NCBI GenBank assembly: GCA_946699065.1 | Contig: CAMPDV010001480.1 | Coordinates: 1 to 64,000, forward strand | DNA length: 64,000 nt | Source of the DNA: Loxodes magnus | Taxonomy: Eukaryota > Ciliophora > Karyorelictea > Loxodida > Loxodidae | Reading direction: 5' to 3' | Shown: positions 22,830-33,930 of the stretch, in pieces | How the letters are laid out: each line of letters opens with the position of its first letter | Position numbering within the stretch: the first letter of the stretch is position 1 | Notes under the pieces: model-generated | Told to the model about the DNA's origin: nothing | Seen by the model: the letters and a program-made list of their open reading frames with translations, nothing else | Databases searched by the model: none | Translations under genes and position numbers: made by a program

Positions 22830-25575
22830 AAAATAAATAGGTTATAAGATGCAATAAATTGTCAAAAATATTTAGAATCTTTCCTGCAAACTTATCTAGA
22901 ATTCTTTTAGATAGATTAAGATAATCTTTAAGTTTAATATGAATTTATCAAAAATAACATCTAATACAATGCTGATTAAACATTAGGATTCTTTATTCCA
23001 GACTCAAGTTATAACAAATTTCCTCGAGATCTTATTAAGAAATATTTAGGCCTAAAAGGGCTAACTCAGTATATAAGAAGCATACATTATTTCTGGAAGA
23101 ATAAACTAATAAGTAACTAATATTCATGAAAAAGTGAAACGACATTCTGAATGACTTCAATTCTAATTTGTGAAAGTTTGAAAAAACAAAGCAAAAAGAA
23201 ACTTTTACTTCTAAATGGAGATGCTAAAGAAATATTTTCAAATACTAAGAAAATTAAAAACCCTAAAATAATAAATTAAATGAACTTTGATTAAGAAATC
23301 AAAAATAAATTCATTGATTCTGGGAGAATTGTACTTTTAACAAACATTCTAATCTAACTAAATAATAAATAAATCTTAGTAATTAAAAAATAGATAAAAT
23401 ATAAGATAGTATTTAAGAAATTAAAGATTATCAACTCTCATATTTATTAGGATTTTATCTTTTTACCATACAAGAAATACAAGAAATTATAAAAGAAATT
23501 ACGAATGTAAAAGCAGCTGTTTCAGCTTGAATAAAAAGTGAATTTCTGAAATATTGTGGATAATATTTGATAATAATTCTTCACTCTTTTCTGAATAATA
23601 TGTTAAGATTTGGAAGAATCCCTTAGGAATTTAAATACATTGGCGATAATTTCAATATTAAAAAAGGAATCAAGGATGACTGGAAAAACTGACTACCTGT
23701 TTCTCTTATTAATATTATTATAAAACTATATGATAAAGCTTTAACAAAAAGACTATACAATCTGCTTTATTAGAGAAATTTGATTCACCCTTCATAAATG
23801 GGATTTATGAAAATTAGATAAGCAACTTAATAAATTTGAATAATATAACAAATAATTGATAACTATCGGAAAAGTGCTAAAAGTAAGACTAAATTGATAG
23901 CAACACTGATAGATGTTGAAAAAATGTTTGACTCAATAGAAAGAAGACTTTTGTTTGATTAACTTAAGAGAGTTAAACTACCACTTGGAATAATAATAGC
24001 CTTAGAGTTGTTTTACATAAACCTAAATTCTTCATTTAAAACAGATGGAAAGAACACCAGAACATTATAATACAACAATGGAGTTATGTAAGGAAATTCG
24101 CATGGACTGGTTTTAGCATTGTTGTATTATGACGTAGTAATTAAATATTTGGAAAGTAAAAGTACCTAATTGAGATTCAAATGCCAGGGTTGGAGAATTA
24201 GCTTAGCATGCGGACGATGAACAGATGATCTGATTCTTCTTTCCAAAACTGCAAAGTAGATGAAAGAGTTAATAAATGAAGCAAGTAAGCATTTTTACAT
24301 AAACGCAATTAAAGATAAATGTTATCAAATCTGAATGTGTCTAAATTTTAAAGAAACATTATAAATAATAAAATTTAAATTTATGATTAGATAATTAACC
24401 AATTATTTAAAAGGAACTAGTTACATATTTAGATGTAATGCTACATTAGAAGAAGAATTTTAATTCCCATTGTAAAGAAGTCGCGTTCAAGTATTTAGTG
24501 CAATGAAAAAAGCTTTTTTTAACTTATAAGATATAAGAATGTGATTTATTGACATTTTAAAACTTTATGCAGACTTTTTATATTTACCTAAAGCAGAATA
24601 TGGAGGAGAACTAGTACCATGGTGTATTCAGAAAGGAAAAACTGGAGTTTTGAATAGAATTGAATCAAGTACGAGAATGATTTAAAGAAAAGCATTTCAA
24701 GCAGCAACTTAAACATTAAAAAGTTATGTTTCATAGATTTAAACTGGTTATATTTCAAACACATTATGGCAATAAAGTGTTTTAAATTCTATTATAAAAT
24801 GAAATAAGAAAGTATTGATTTTCCAACATCGACAATTTCATTACGAACTGAAAAATTTTATTTCAATGCTATGATCAAGTTTAGCAATTATCAGATCTCT
24901 ATAGTATCGATCAGTAGAATTCTAAGATTAGTACAAATTAAAAAATTTTTACTAAATATATAAGAGATAAAATACAATAATATTTCTATAATACAGCTAC
25001 TCAAAAGTTTAAGAGAATGAAAAACTAAAATATATACTGAACAATTTCGTATCTTAACCAATTTCTAGTAATTGCTTACACTAAATTTAACAAAAAATTT
25101 AGAAAATAAATTATCAGTAAATATAAACTTAGAACCCAATCTTATAGTTTTCGAAAAGATTTTTAAGATCGTCATTATCCTATTGATAATCCCTACTGTA
25201 TGTGTGGAGAGTATGGTAAAATTTAGCAAATTTTTAAATGTATATACTATTCTAATATAAGAGATTTACTATCGTAAAAGATTGGGTATTATGACTTAAG
25301 ACGCTTTATAATATATGATTAAATACTTATAAACTTCTTTCCAAATTATTATTTGGGATATTTAGATTTATAAATAAAAATTTTTCACAAGAAACTTATA
25401 TCAAGAAGATTAGAATTATTAGAAATGGAAAAAGTAAAAAAGGAAAACATAAAAGAGAGACTATAACAAGAGTAATTTAAAATTGATGAGTTCAAGATTA
25501 TATTAAAAAACATTAAAAACATTTACTAATGTCTTATTGAAGTAAGCAATTCTTGCAGTTATAGATATCAAAAAT
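22830..25575 (+). pseudogene. LINE ORF2 remnant with reverse transcriptase domain
   Basis: The order is that of a non-LTR ORF2 missing its endonuclease. First comes a linker (FIPDSSYNKFPRDLIKKY, about 22995-23050) that is also found in the minus-strand element (FIPDPKYNKLTKDLMKKY). Then the reverse transcriptase follows: a region equivalent to RIPxExK (near 23610), motif A as DVEKMFDS (about 23912), and motif B as NNGVMQGNSHG (about 24074). Motif C reads CGRWTDDLILLS (24207-24242), where a YADD or FADD box is expected. The thumb or connection follows (KLYADFLYLPKAEYGG) and a Cys-rich tail, PYCMCGEYGK (about 25188). Frame changes before 23460 and near 25140, together with the altered motif C, indicate a dead copy. 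The 5' end abuts module W1. RT enzymes of this class copy their own RNA at a nicked target site. Confidence 0.85.
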
Positions 25576-27141
25576 ATTTAAGTTTAAAATTTAAATAAAC
25601 AGTTTCGTACAATAAATCTTTTATTAAAGTGAAATATTATTACTAAATAGCTTTAATTTATACCATTTATTTTTATAAATAAATATTAAAATTTAAGTTC
25701 TAAAAACTAATTAAATTGCTAATTAAGCCATTTAAAGAACTCTTTATTTAACTATAATTAATAAAACATAGATAATATAAAGGAAGAAATATCTAAAAGG
25801 AATTTAAGTTCTAAGTAAACTAAAGAGAACCTTAGCTTTATTACTTTAATAATATAAATTCTAAATGATAGCAAAATATAGTTTAAAATAATCCTTTATA
25901 ATAGTAAGATATTAATATTAAAAATACTATATCAAAAATCTAAAATAATTAAATAATTATATGCTAGAATTAATTATCTTTGTATCAATTTAAAACTAAT
26001 AAAGAGGATGCTTTTCATAATTTTGATAAGAGTTTTAAATAATTGGTTAACAATAAGCATTTGATTACTATATTATAGAAGTATAAAAGTTCACATTTGA
26101 TAATTAATGTCTACAATAATTAAAACAATAATTTAGTAAATTAAAAAGTAAATATAGTTAAACATATCTTTAGAGATAACTGTATAAAATAAAACTAATA
26201 AAGAATTATCAATAATTATAAATTTAATGAATGTATAATTTTTAGTTCTAAGTAATATAAGTAATTATAATAATAATCTTAACTAACTTTTATTATATTT
26301 TAAAGTTAAGTATAAATTATTAATTTATATATCAAAATTTAATTAAACTTAGTATAATTATGTAAAATTAATTATTTTATCATTGCTAGTTAAAGAATTT
26401 TAAATATAAGTCATTATTATTAATTTGCTAATAATAAGAAAATTATACTTACATAAAATATTTAACTATAATTAAATTACTTTATTTCTTTTATTTAAAA
26501 ACATATTTTAACTAAAACTATCCTTTAATATTATAAATGCTAAAAGATTAAATTTTATTTATCCTATCATTTTTATTATTTATATATATCAAGAATTATA
26601 TTATAAAATTTTCATATTTTAGCTTAAAAATAATAAAATAAATGATAATTATTAAAATAATTTAAAAATCTTATTCACTATTTAAAAGTTTAAATAATAA
26701 GTAATAATAATAAACTATAAGAGTTTAAATATTTTAAATATTGAGACATAATTGTATAATTATTGGCATTTAACCAGGCAAATTAAGCTAAATTTAAAAG
26801 TTTGTATATTTCATTCATGGTTCTCTTTCACTCTCATCTTGATAAAGAATTTTTTAGCTCATTAAATCTATTTATTGGTTTTTAATATAATCTATTTTCT
26901 ATTTACTCTAGTTCTTAAAATCTCTAATGGTTTTCTAAATATTATTAAATATTTTTATGTACTTATTTAATTTAATTATCTTATCTTTTGAAAACGATTT
27001 CATATAGTTTAATCATATAAAAAAAGTTTTTTACACTATTTTCCATTAATTATTTTAAGTTTATTAAAAAAAATTTTAAATATTTTTGAAAAGATTACAC
27101 TTGAAAATGTACTCAAATGTATCAAATTCCTATTTACTTAA
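25576..27141. other. AT-rich spacer
   Basis: Nothing beyond low-complexity AT sequence was found; no repeats matching other parts of the window were noticed. Confidence 0.5.
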
Positions 27142-27713
27142 GCAAAGTTTATTAAATTGAATTTGATATATCGATGATTCAGTTCATATTAAAAATTATA
27201 TGTATAAGTAATTAGATTTTAGATTGAAATAGTTTCTTAAATTAGATATCTATTGTATTTAGCGTATATTATTAAAGAGAAAATGTTTTATATATCTTTT
27301 ATTAATTTAGCAAATCTTTTTACTGTTGACATGACTGCATTCTTTAAAGGCATTCTTAGAATAAACATTTTTATTTAAATATTGCTATGCTTATTAAACT
27401 CTTTGAAATCATCAATTATAATATCTATTTGCAAATATTCATAAGTAAGCAAGATTTTGATTATCTTGACAACTCTTAATTTTTAATAAATAGTTATCTT
27501 ACTTCAGATTTATTTCTTTGCTCTGATTTTGAGAATAAAGATTAAATGGTGTAATTTTTATCTTTTTACTAAGTAGAATTTTTTTTGTTAAATTGGAGCT
27601 AGCATTACTGATATTATAATGAAAGGCAAAAATCAACTAGTATTCCCAACACTAGTGCAATATTTAATTATAGATAGCTAATCTAAATCCTTCTCTTACA
27701 CATGTTGTTCTTT
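27142..27713. repeat. Left ~570-bp direct repeat flanking the minus-strand LINE
   Basis: Starts agcaaagtttattaaattga and matches 29993-30564 in the same orientation along its whole length, with long identical phrases such as caaatattcataagtaagca. It lies just beyond the 3' end of the minus-strand ORF2 remnant. A continuous minus-strand frame can be read but no domain was recognised. Confidence 0.88.
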
Positions 27714-27829
27714 ATTTAAATTTAACTAAAAGAGTCTTGAGACATCTTTTCATTGTTGGAATTACTTCCTTCAATTAAAGTTGTTATAATGTTTTTTTAA
27801 AGTTTTTCAACTCAAAAACTTTCTACTTC

Positions 27830-29341
27830 ATCTTCTTCTTCAGCTTTATTATCTTCGTTATCAGTTTATTCATTCTAATCTTCCACTTGCTCATCTTTTT
27901 CTTCTTGTTCTTCTTTTCCTTCCTTATTTTCATTATTCTCTTCATCTTTATTTTGCTCTTTCGCTTCTTTACCCTTAGTCTCAGAACTTTCTTATTATAA
28001 GTTTTTTTTCTAATTCGAATAATTCTAATCTCCTTTTAAGTAACATCCTATGAAAAATTTTAATTTGCAGATAAATGTATTCTAATTTGTTTTTTGGAAA
28101 TTAATTGATATAATTTTGTCATAGGTTATTAATTTTCTAATGTCGCATTTTCCAATTTTTGCTATTAACCATTCTCGCATATCTATATAGCAATCGCATT
28201 CCAGAATATGTTCAAATTAATCAAATCTCCACACATACAATGGGAATTCTCAACTAAATAATGTCTGTCTTAAAGATCCTTGCGAGAATTGTAACTTCAG
28301 GTTCTGAGTTTGTATATACTAATTATTTCTTTTCGATACTATTTATTTAGTTTTGGATAGGTAATTTACGGGAATTATTATTATTATTCTAATTATTCTA
28401 TAAATAACTTTACAGTGGTCATTCTTTTTAGTCTTTTAATAGTTACTTCATAAAATTAATGTTGAATCTTACTTTTAATATATTTTGTAAAAGTATTAAA
28501 GCTACTACTATATTCCTAATTATTAATATCTATTTCGTAACATTCAGATAGTTTTGTTACTTAATCTCTATATTAATATCCTTCTTACCAATTGTTCTTA
28601 AAAAGGGAATTACTTATTAATTAATTCTTCCAAACTACGTGTGAGTTTCTTTATATACTTGATTAGCTCTTTTAACTTCAATATACTTCTTCATGAGGTC
28701 TTTTGTAAGTTTATTATATTTAGGGTCTGGAATAAAGGAACCTAATATTACATCTGCATTATATTATATATTGCGTTTAATACATTAGTATTAATCCTCT
28801 AAATTATTCCTATCAATTTGAAAAATTCATTATAAGTTTCAAAAAAAAAGATTCTTAATATTTTTATCTGTCAATAGGGTCTTGTAGCCTGCTAATTTTG
28901 TATTTTCTTTAGGTAATTATGTCCAAATAGAGAATTGTGTTGAAGAGAAAATTTACCATATTTGGTATGTGATCAGTAAATAGTTAGTTATAATGAACCT
29001 AGAAGTTTTCAAATTGATTAATTTTCAGGTGATTGTTTATTACAATATAGTCATTGCAATACATAAAATATGTTCCTTTATGTATGCAAGTGTTGCTGTT
29101 CATATTATTTACTATTTCAAGATACTTCTGAATAAGAAGTTCCTAGAATCTGTTTGTATTACCATAGTCATTATTAGGATTATCTCCATAATCTTATAGG
29201 GGAGCATTGAAATCTCCCGTTAGAATATGTGGGCTATTTGGGAATTGATTTAGTAGCAAATTAATATAGTTATATACTTGATTTTTTATGTTCTCATTTT
29301 AGCTATTATCTGGCATGTAACAGAACGTAATAAATATATTT
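27830..29341 (-). pseudogene. LINE ORF2 remnant: endonuclease half, linker, C-terminal domain, RT core missing
   Basis: Reading leftwards on the minus strand: part of an apurinic-type endonuclease domain with ITFCYMPDN and the signature LTGDFNAP (about 29200-29220), later TDHIPN. Next come YKISRLQDPIDRQK and, after a frameshift in a run of nine T (28842-28850), ETYNEFFKLIGIIQR and the linker FIPDPKYNKLTKDLMKKY (near 28700). The RT core present in the copy at 22830-25575 is absent; after about 28500 the text is already C-terminal domain (YIKSKIQHQFYEV, SHCMCGD...EHILECDCY, RKLITYDKI). The end is a strongly acidic tail, for example ENKEGKEEQEEKDEQVED, at about 27830-27990. Residues of the endonuclease before ITFCYMP are also missing because ORF1 is fused directly to it. 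Confidence 0.82.
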
Positions 29342-29980
29342 ATGTCCAGTTTGTTTGCATACAAAGCATCTTGGTTTATTCCTAATTCATTTCTTGTTTG
29401 GACTTCTCGGTAAATTAGTAGCTCCTTCTATGTCCATTGTATCTTGAATTGTCCTAACTTTGAATTCCTACTACTATTGCTACTTGCTGTTTTCTTCAAG
29501 CACAGTTGTTCTCTGCTGTAGCAATCCCATTTCCCTGAAGAAAGTGTTTTGCTCTCGATTATAGACTTCCCAGAAGCTTTCTTTCCATTCCTTGAGCTCA
29601 TTAACTTGATTTTTTAGAGCTCTATTCTCTAATCGTAGCCTCTTTACTTCCTCCTTCAGGTCAGAGAATGCGACTAAAATTTATGCCTGTTCTTCCTGGA
29701 ACTGTGGCATCGCAAACTCTCGCACGGCTGCTGCTTCTTGCGTCTCCAGCACCTTTCTAGGTCCTTCCTCTTCAGTTGGTGTCATCGGTGTAGCCTTTTG
29801 GCGCTTTTGTCCCATCTTTTAAGTTGATCTGGAAGTTCCTAGTTGAGTCTATTATTCTTGAAGTTTTTGAGAAGAAGATTATTTCTAGGAAGAAGATGTG
29901 TGAGTTAAAGATGAGGGTTCTTACTTTCTCTCCCCTTTTTAGGAGGTGGTATAAAAGCCTTTCTTGAATCTTTCTACCAT
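29342..29980 (-). pseudogene. LINE ORF1 copy, fused in place to the endonuclease remnant
   Basis: ATG at 29980-29978 (minus) opens MVERFKKGFYTTSQKGERKQ, the same N-terminal motif as other ORF1 copies. Ser/Gln-rich and Gln-rich segments follow, then a coiled coil (FSDLKEEVKRLRLENRALKN) and the start of a zinc knuckle, CFVCKQTGH, at about 29368-29342. The frame is unbroken up to that His. The next residues are already endonuclease text in a shifted frame, and the knuckle's last Cys is missing. An internal deletion has removed the end of ORF1 and the start of ORF2. The GC content is the highest of the LINE pieces in this window, which fits a fairly recent insertion. Confidence 0.85.
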
Positions 29981-29992
29981 TTTTTCCTCTAA

Positions 29993-30564
29993 GCAAAGTT
30001 TATTGAATTGAGTTTTGATATATCAATGATTCAATTCATATTAAAAATTATAAGTTCAAGTAATTTGCTTTTAGATTGAAATAGCTTCTTAAATTAGATG
30101 TCTATTTTATTTAGCGTATATTATTAAAGAGAAAACGTTTTATATATCTCTTATTAAATCAACAAATCTTTTCGCTGTTTATATGACTGCATTTCTTTAA
30201 AGGCATTATTATAATAAATTTTTTTTAATAATTCTATGCTTATTAAACTCTTTGAAATCATCAATTATAATATCTATTTGCAAATATTCATAAGTAAGCA
30301 AGGTTTTGATTATCTTGACAACTCTTAATTAAAAAATATATTTATCTTACTTCAAATTAATTTCTTTACTCTGATTTTGAGAATAAAGATTAAATGATGT
30401 AATTTTATCTTTTTTACTAAGTAGAATTATTTTTGTTAAATTGGAGCTATCATAGTCGATATTAAAATGAAAGGTAAAAATAAACTATTATTCCCAACAC
30501 TTGTACAATATTTAATGAATTATAGATAAATAATCTAAATCTTTCTCTTATACATGTTGTTCTT
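29993..30564. repeat. Right ~570-bp direct repeat flanking the minus-strand LINE
   Basis: Partner of 27142-27713. It begins 12 bp upstream (in element orientation) of the ORF1 start codon. The pair therefore brackets the coding part of the element like long terminal repeats, although the proteins are those of a non-LTR element. Confidence 0.88.
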
Positions 30565-32360
30565 ATGTTAAAATTCTATTTTAGGAAATAATATTATGCT
30601 TTATTATAGTAAAGCAAATAACTCAAATAATGGTTTATTAAGGAGGAAACTTTAAAGCAAACATTTTAAATTTCTAAATTTTAATTCTAGAAGTACCCTT
30701 AAACTATTGCTTCTTTTTCTTATTTAAGAAATAGAAATAATGTTAGTAAAGGTTTGATATTAATAGGAATAAAGTAAATGGTATTTAGTTTTTTTTAGTT
30801 TCTAATAATCTAATAACTAGGTATGGGTTTGGATTTAGTAGAAGTAAAATAGGTTATAGTTTTTGTTATAATAGTAGAATGTAATATTTGTATGTTAAAT
30901 AATAAATAGATATTATATAAGTTATTAAAGAAGTAATTTGAAATGAGTTATTTAGGTTTGTTAGTAAAAATATGTAAATAGTATATTTGATAGTAGTAAT
31001 AGTAGTTTTGATAGTTACTGTTGATATAGTTAAATGTTATTTAAATAATGTTAAATGACTATGAATTGATAAATAAATAATTAGTATATTTAATTTAAAA
31101 ATAATAAAATTAATTAATTAAATTATTATTTTATCAAAAAAGATTAATTTAAATTAGTCATCAAAAATATAAAAGCATTATAAGGGATTATACTACTAAT
31201 ATTTTAAAACTATAAACATTATTATTCAAAATCAATATAATCATTAAATCATTAGTCTATTATTCATTAACTACTTTAAGTCAAAATACTAACTAATCAT
31301 TTTATCCTTTTTAATCAAATTCAATTATCATTTATTAAATAATCCTAATTTACTTTAAATATTCTAAAATTATCACTAAATCATATTCAATTTATTAAAA
31401 AGCCTAATTTAAAACTTTCATAATCAAGGAATCCCTTTTAGAATATTTAACTATATATTAATCAAAGTATTTTAAATCTATTTTATTAAACTTAAACAAC
31501 TAATTTTATATTATATTTTTATTACATTTTAGCTAGTTTATACTAAATCAAATAATTATGTAGCATAAGAATTAATTATTAATAATAATAATAAACTTTA
31601 GAAATTCTTTTTTACTTAATAGGTTCATTAATATCCTATAAATATTATCTCTTTTAATTTCAATCTTTTACTATTAGATATCTTTATCGCTCTATTTATT
31701 AAATTAAGATAACCTTTTAATTTTAGAATTTAAAGCTAAAATTTGCTAAAAATAAGAATATTTATGTAATTTTTAGTTTAAATGTTTTAGTAATTATATA
31801 TTTATTTATAATTTTCTAAACGCTAAACTCTTTTTTAAGAAAGGTTTATTTGTAATTGCCTTGCACATTTATAAATTTTTTAATTCTTTAATATATAATA
31901 AAAATATTTATTTAATTTTAGAAATAGTTCTTTAATTTATATAAAAATTTAGCTTTTTAAAAATATGTAAAATTTAAATAATTAGTAGTTAAATATGTTT
32001 AAATTGTAATTCATTTTAGGAATGAATTTTAATATTAATTTTTTCTTCATAAACTTAATAAAAAATCTTAAAATTTATGATTTTCTTTTTCTTTACTAAC
32101 GATTATCTAGAAATATTATTACTAAAGAATCATTTAAGATTTAACTCTTTTTTTACTTCTAATATTTTTAGATTATAACATTAATTAAAATATCTTTTTA
32201 TCTATTTTATTTTAAGAGGATCTAAATTAAAAATAATAAGGATTATCTGTTAATTGAATGAAATTTTACTTTTTTTAATTTTATTTATTATAAATTCTAA
32301 AGTTTATCTTACATTTTATCTTTATTAATTATTATCTTTTAACCTTATTTTTTTTAAAAG
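30565..32360. other. AT-rich spacer
   Basis: No gene, RNA or repeat could be supported; short simple repeats and alternating A/T runs only. Confidence 0.5.
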
Positions 32361-32900
32361 ATGTCAGGATTCAAACCGGGATTCTTCGTGGCTCCTAAAA
32401 AGTAGGAGTTAACGACATCCTAGAAAGGTTAGGACCAGGAAAAGAGTAATAAAAAATCATCAATCAGGATGAATCTCCCACCTCTAAAAAAAACCTAAAA
32501 ATAGGATAAGAATATTATGCGCTCGGAAGTCTCGAATCTCACCACATAATAGTAAATAAACTATGATTAGCTTGTTAAAATGGTGGTAGACCTCCAGGAA
32601 GAGGTAAAAATGTTGAAGAAAGACAATAAGAAGTTAATGTAAAACTTGAACTTGCAGAGGAAATAGAATCGAGACTCGTGACCTAAGAAAGAGACCTTAA
32701 CGCATTTTGAAATATATCACAAGACTAGAGTAGTTAATCTCAAAACTAGCAATAGAAGCAGAAAGAACTAATCAGCAAATTAGAAAAAATAGAAGAAAAT
32801 CAGTACAAACTACATCTTTAAATGGAATTGAAAGAATAAAGAAATGATTCAATGATAATTGAAGGTGACAATAACTTAAGATTTAAACCTAAACTTTAAT
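32361..32900 (+). pseudogene. LINE ORF1 fragment (N-terminal half)
   Basis: ATG 32361 starts MSGFKPGFFVAPKKQELTTS, matching the GF-F/Y-x-A/T/S start of the other ORF1 copies. The coiled coil follows (MVVDLQEEVKMLKKDNKKLM, near 32580). After a frame change near 32720 the text continues as ISKLEKIEENQYKLHLQME. That part is close at the DNA level to 57900-58080, where the phrase aagaaagagaccttaacg also occurs. The zinc-knuckle part is not present; the fragment ends in AT-rich sequence. Confidence 0.75.
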
Positions 32901-33229
32901 TTTTATTATTTATAATTAATTAAAATTTTTGCAGCATTTTAATTAAGCAAAAAGATTGTTACGCTTGCAAAGCAATTTTTAATCTTGATATAATATGAAA
33001 ATGATAACTAATTACTAATTTAATTAAAAAAATTATTTAATTATGAAAACATTAGCTTTCATTTCAAAGCCTTAATTTTAATAATATTTTCAATTATAAT
33101 TCTAATTTAAATTAAAATTTTTTGATATAAAATTTAAAAACTAAGTTAAAAATTAAAAATGGTTATTTTTTTTACTTATATTGATTAATATATATAATAA
33201 TTAAAATTTATATGTGTTTACCATATTTC
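32901..33229. other. AT-rich spacer between LINE fragments
   Basis: No feature found. Confidence 0.5.
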
Positions 33230-33930
33230 ATATAGATAACAAAAAATGTTTTACAACTTCCATCTCAATAATCTTGATTTAATTTTCTTTAATTATTTTC
33301 TTCTGCACTTGCTCACTAGTCAAATTATTCCATTAACTCTTCCACTTGTTCGTTTTTTTACTCTAAAATTTAAATTCTTCTTTGAAGCAATTTTGAATGA
33401 AAGTATTTAATTCTGTTGTCAATTTGTTAAAGTTATCTTAGAGTATGGAAGTTAAGATTAATTTAAATTTTTTGTAAGTTATAAGTTTAAGCAAATCATA
33501 ATTTTTCAAGTCTTTAAATTCTTCCATTAAATCTTGCAGAGCTTCACATTAAGAAATATGTTAATAGGTTTCTTATTCTCAGCAAATCTATATTTAAGAG
33601 TGTTTTATTTAATAGTACCTATATTTCAAATAATACTAAAAATTGTAACTAAAGGTCATTAATTTGAAAATTGATACTATTTCTCTAATCATTGTCTTGT
33701 TTAATATTGTGTAAGTATAAGTTGGAAATTTCTATTAGTCAATGTTATTATCTTAATCTTTAAAATAAAGTATGAAGTAGGCATCGCACTCAACCTTCCT
33801 ATTACATCTGAATAAAATTTTAATTCTATTTTATTTAAAACTTTATTTAAAATTATTTGCTACTACTAGCATCTTAAAGTTCTATTTGAAAATGTTAATT
33901 CATCTATTTAGAATTCTTGAAATATTTAAG
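33230..33930 (-). pseudogene. LINE ORF2 C-terminal fragment
   Basis: On the minus strand, ALQDLMEEFKDLKNYDLLKL followed by ITYKKFKLI (about 33550-33460) lines up with the C-terminal domains of the other ORF2 copies (REWLIAKIGKCDIRKLITYD and RDLLSQKIGYYDLRRFIIYD). The end reads KKIIKENQIKIIEMEVVKHF. The plus strand here is pyrimidine-rich, consistent with minus-strand coding. There is no RT or endonuclease, so it is 5' truncated and worn. The match rests on a short block of residues; an alternative is that the plus-strand gene at 33902 begins farther left. Confidence 0.5.

Noticed and set aside
27142-30564. LTR retrotransposon or retrovirus-like element
   Set aside because: The coding content is ORF1 with apurinic-type endonuclease; no protease, integrase or RNase H was seen and the direct repeats lack a TG...CA pair at their edges.
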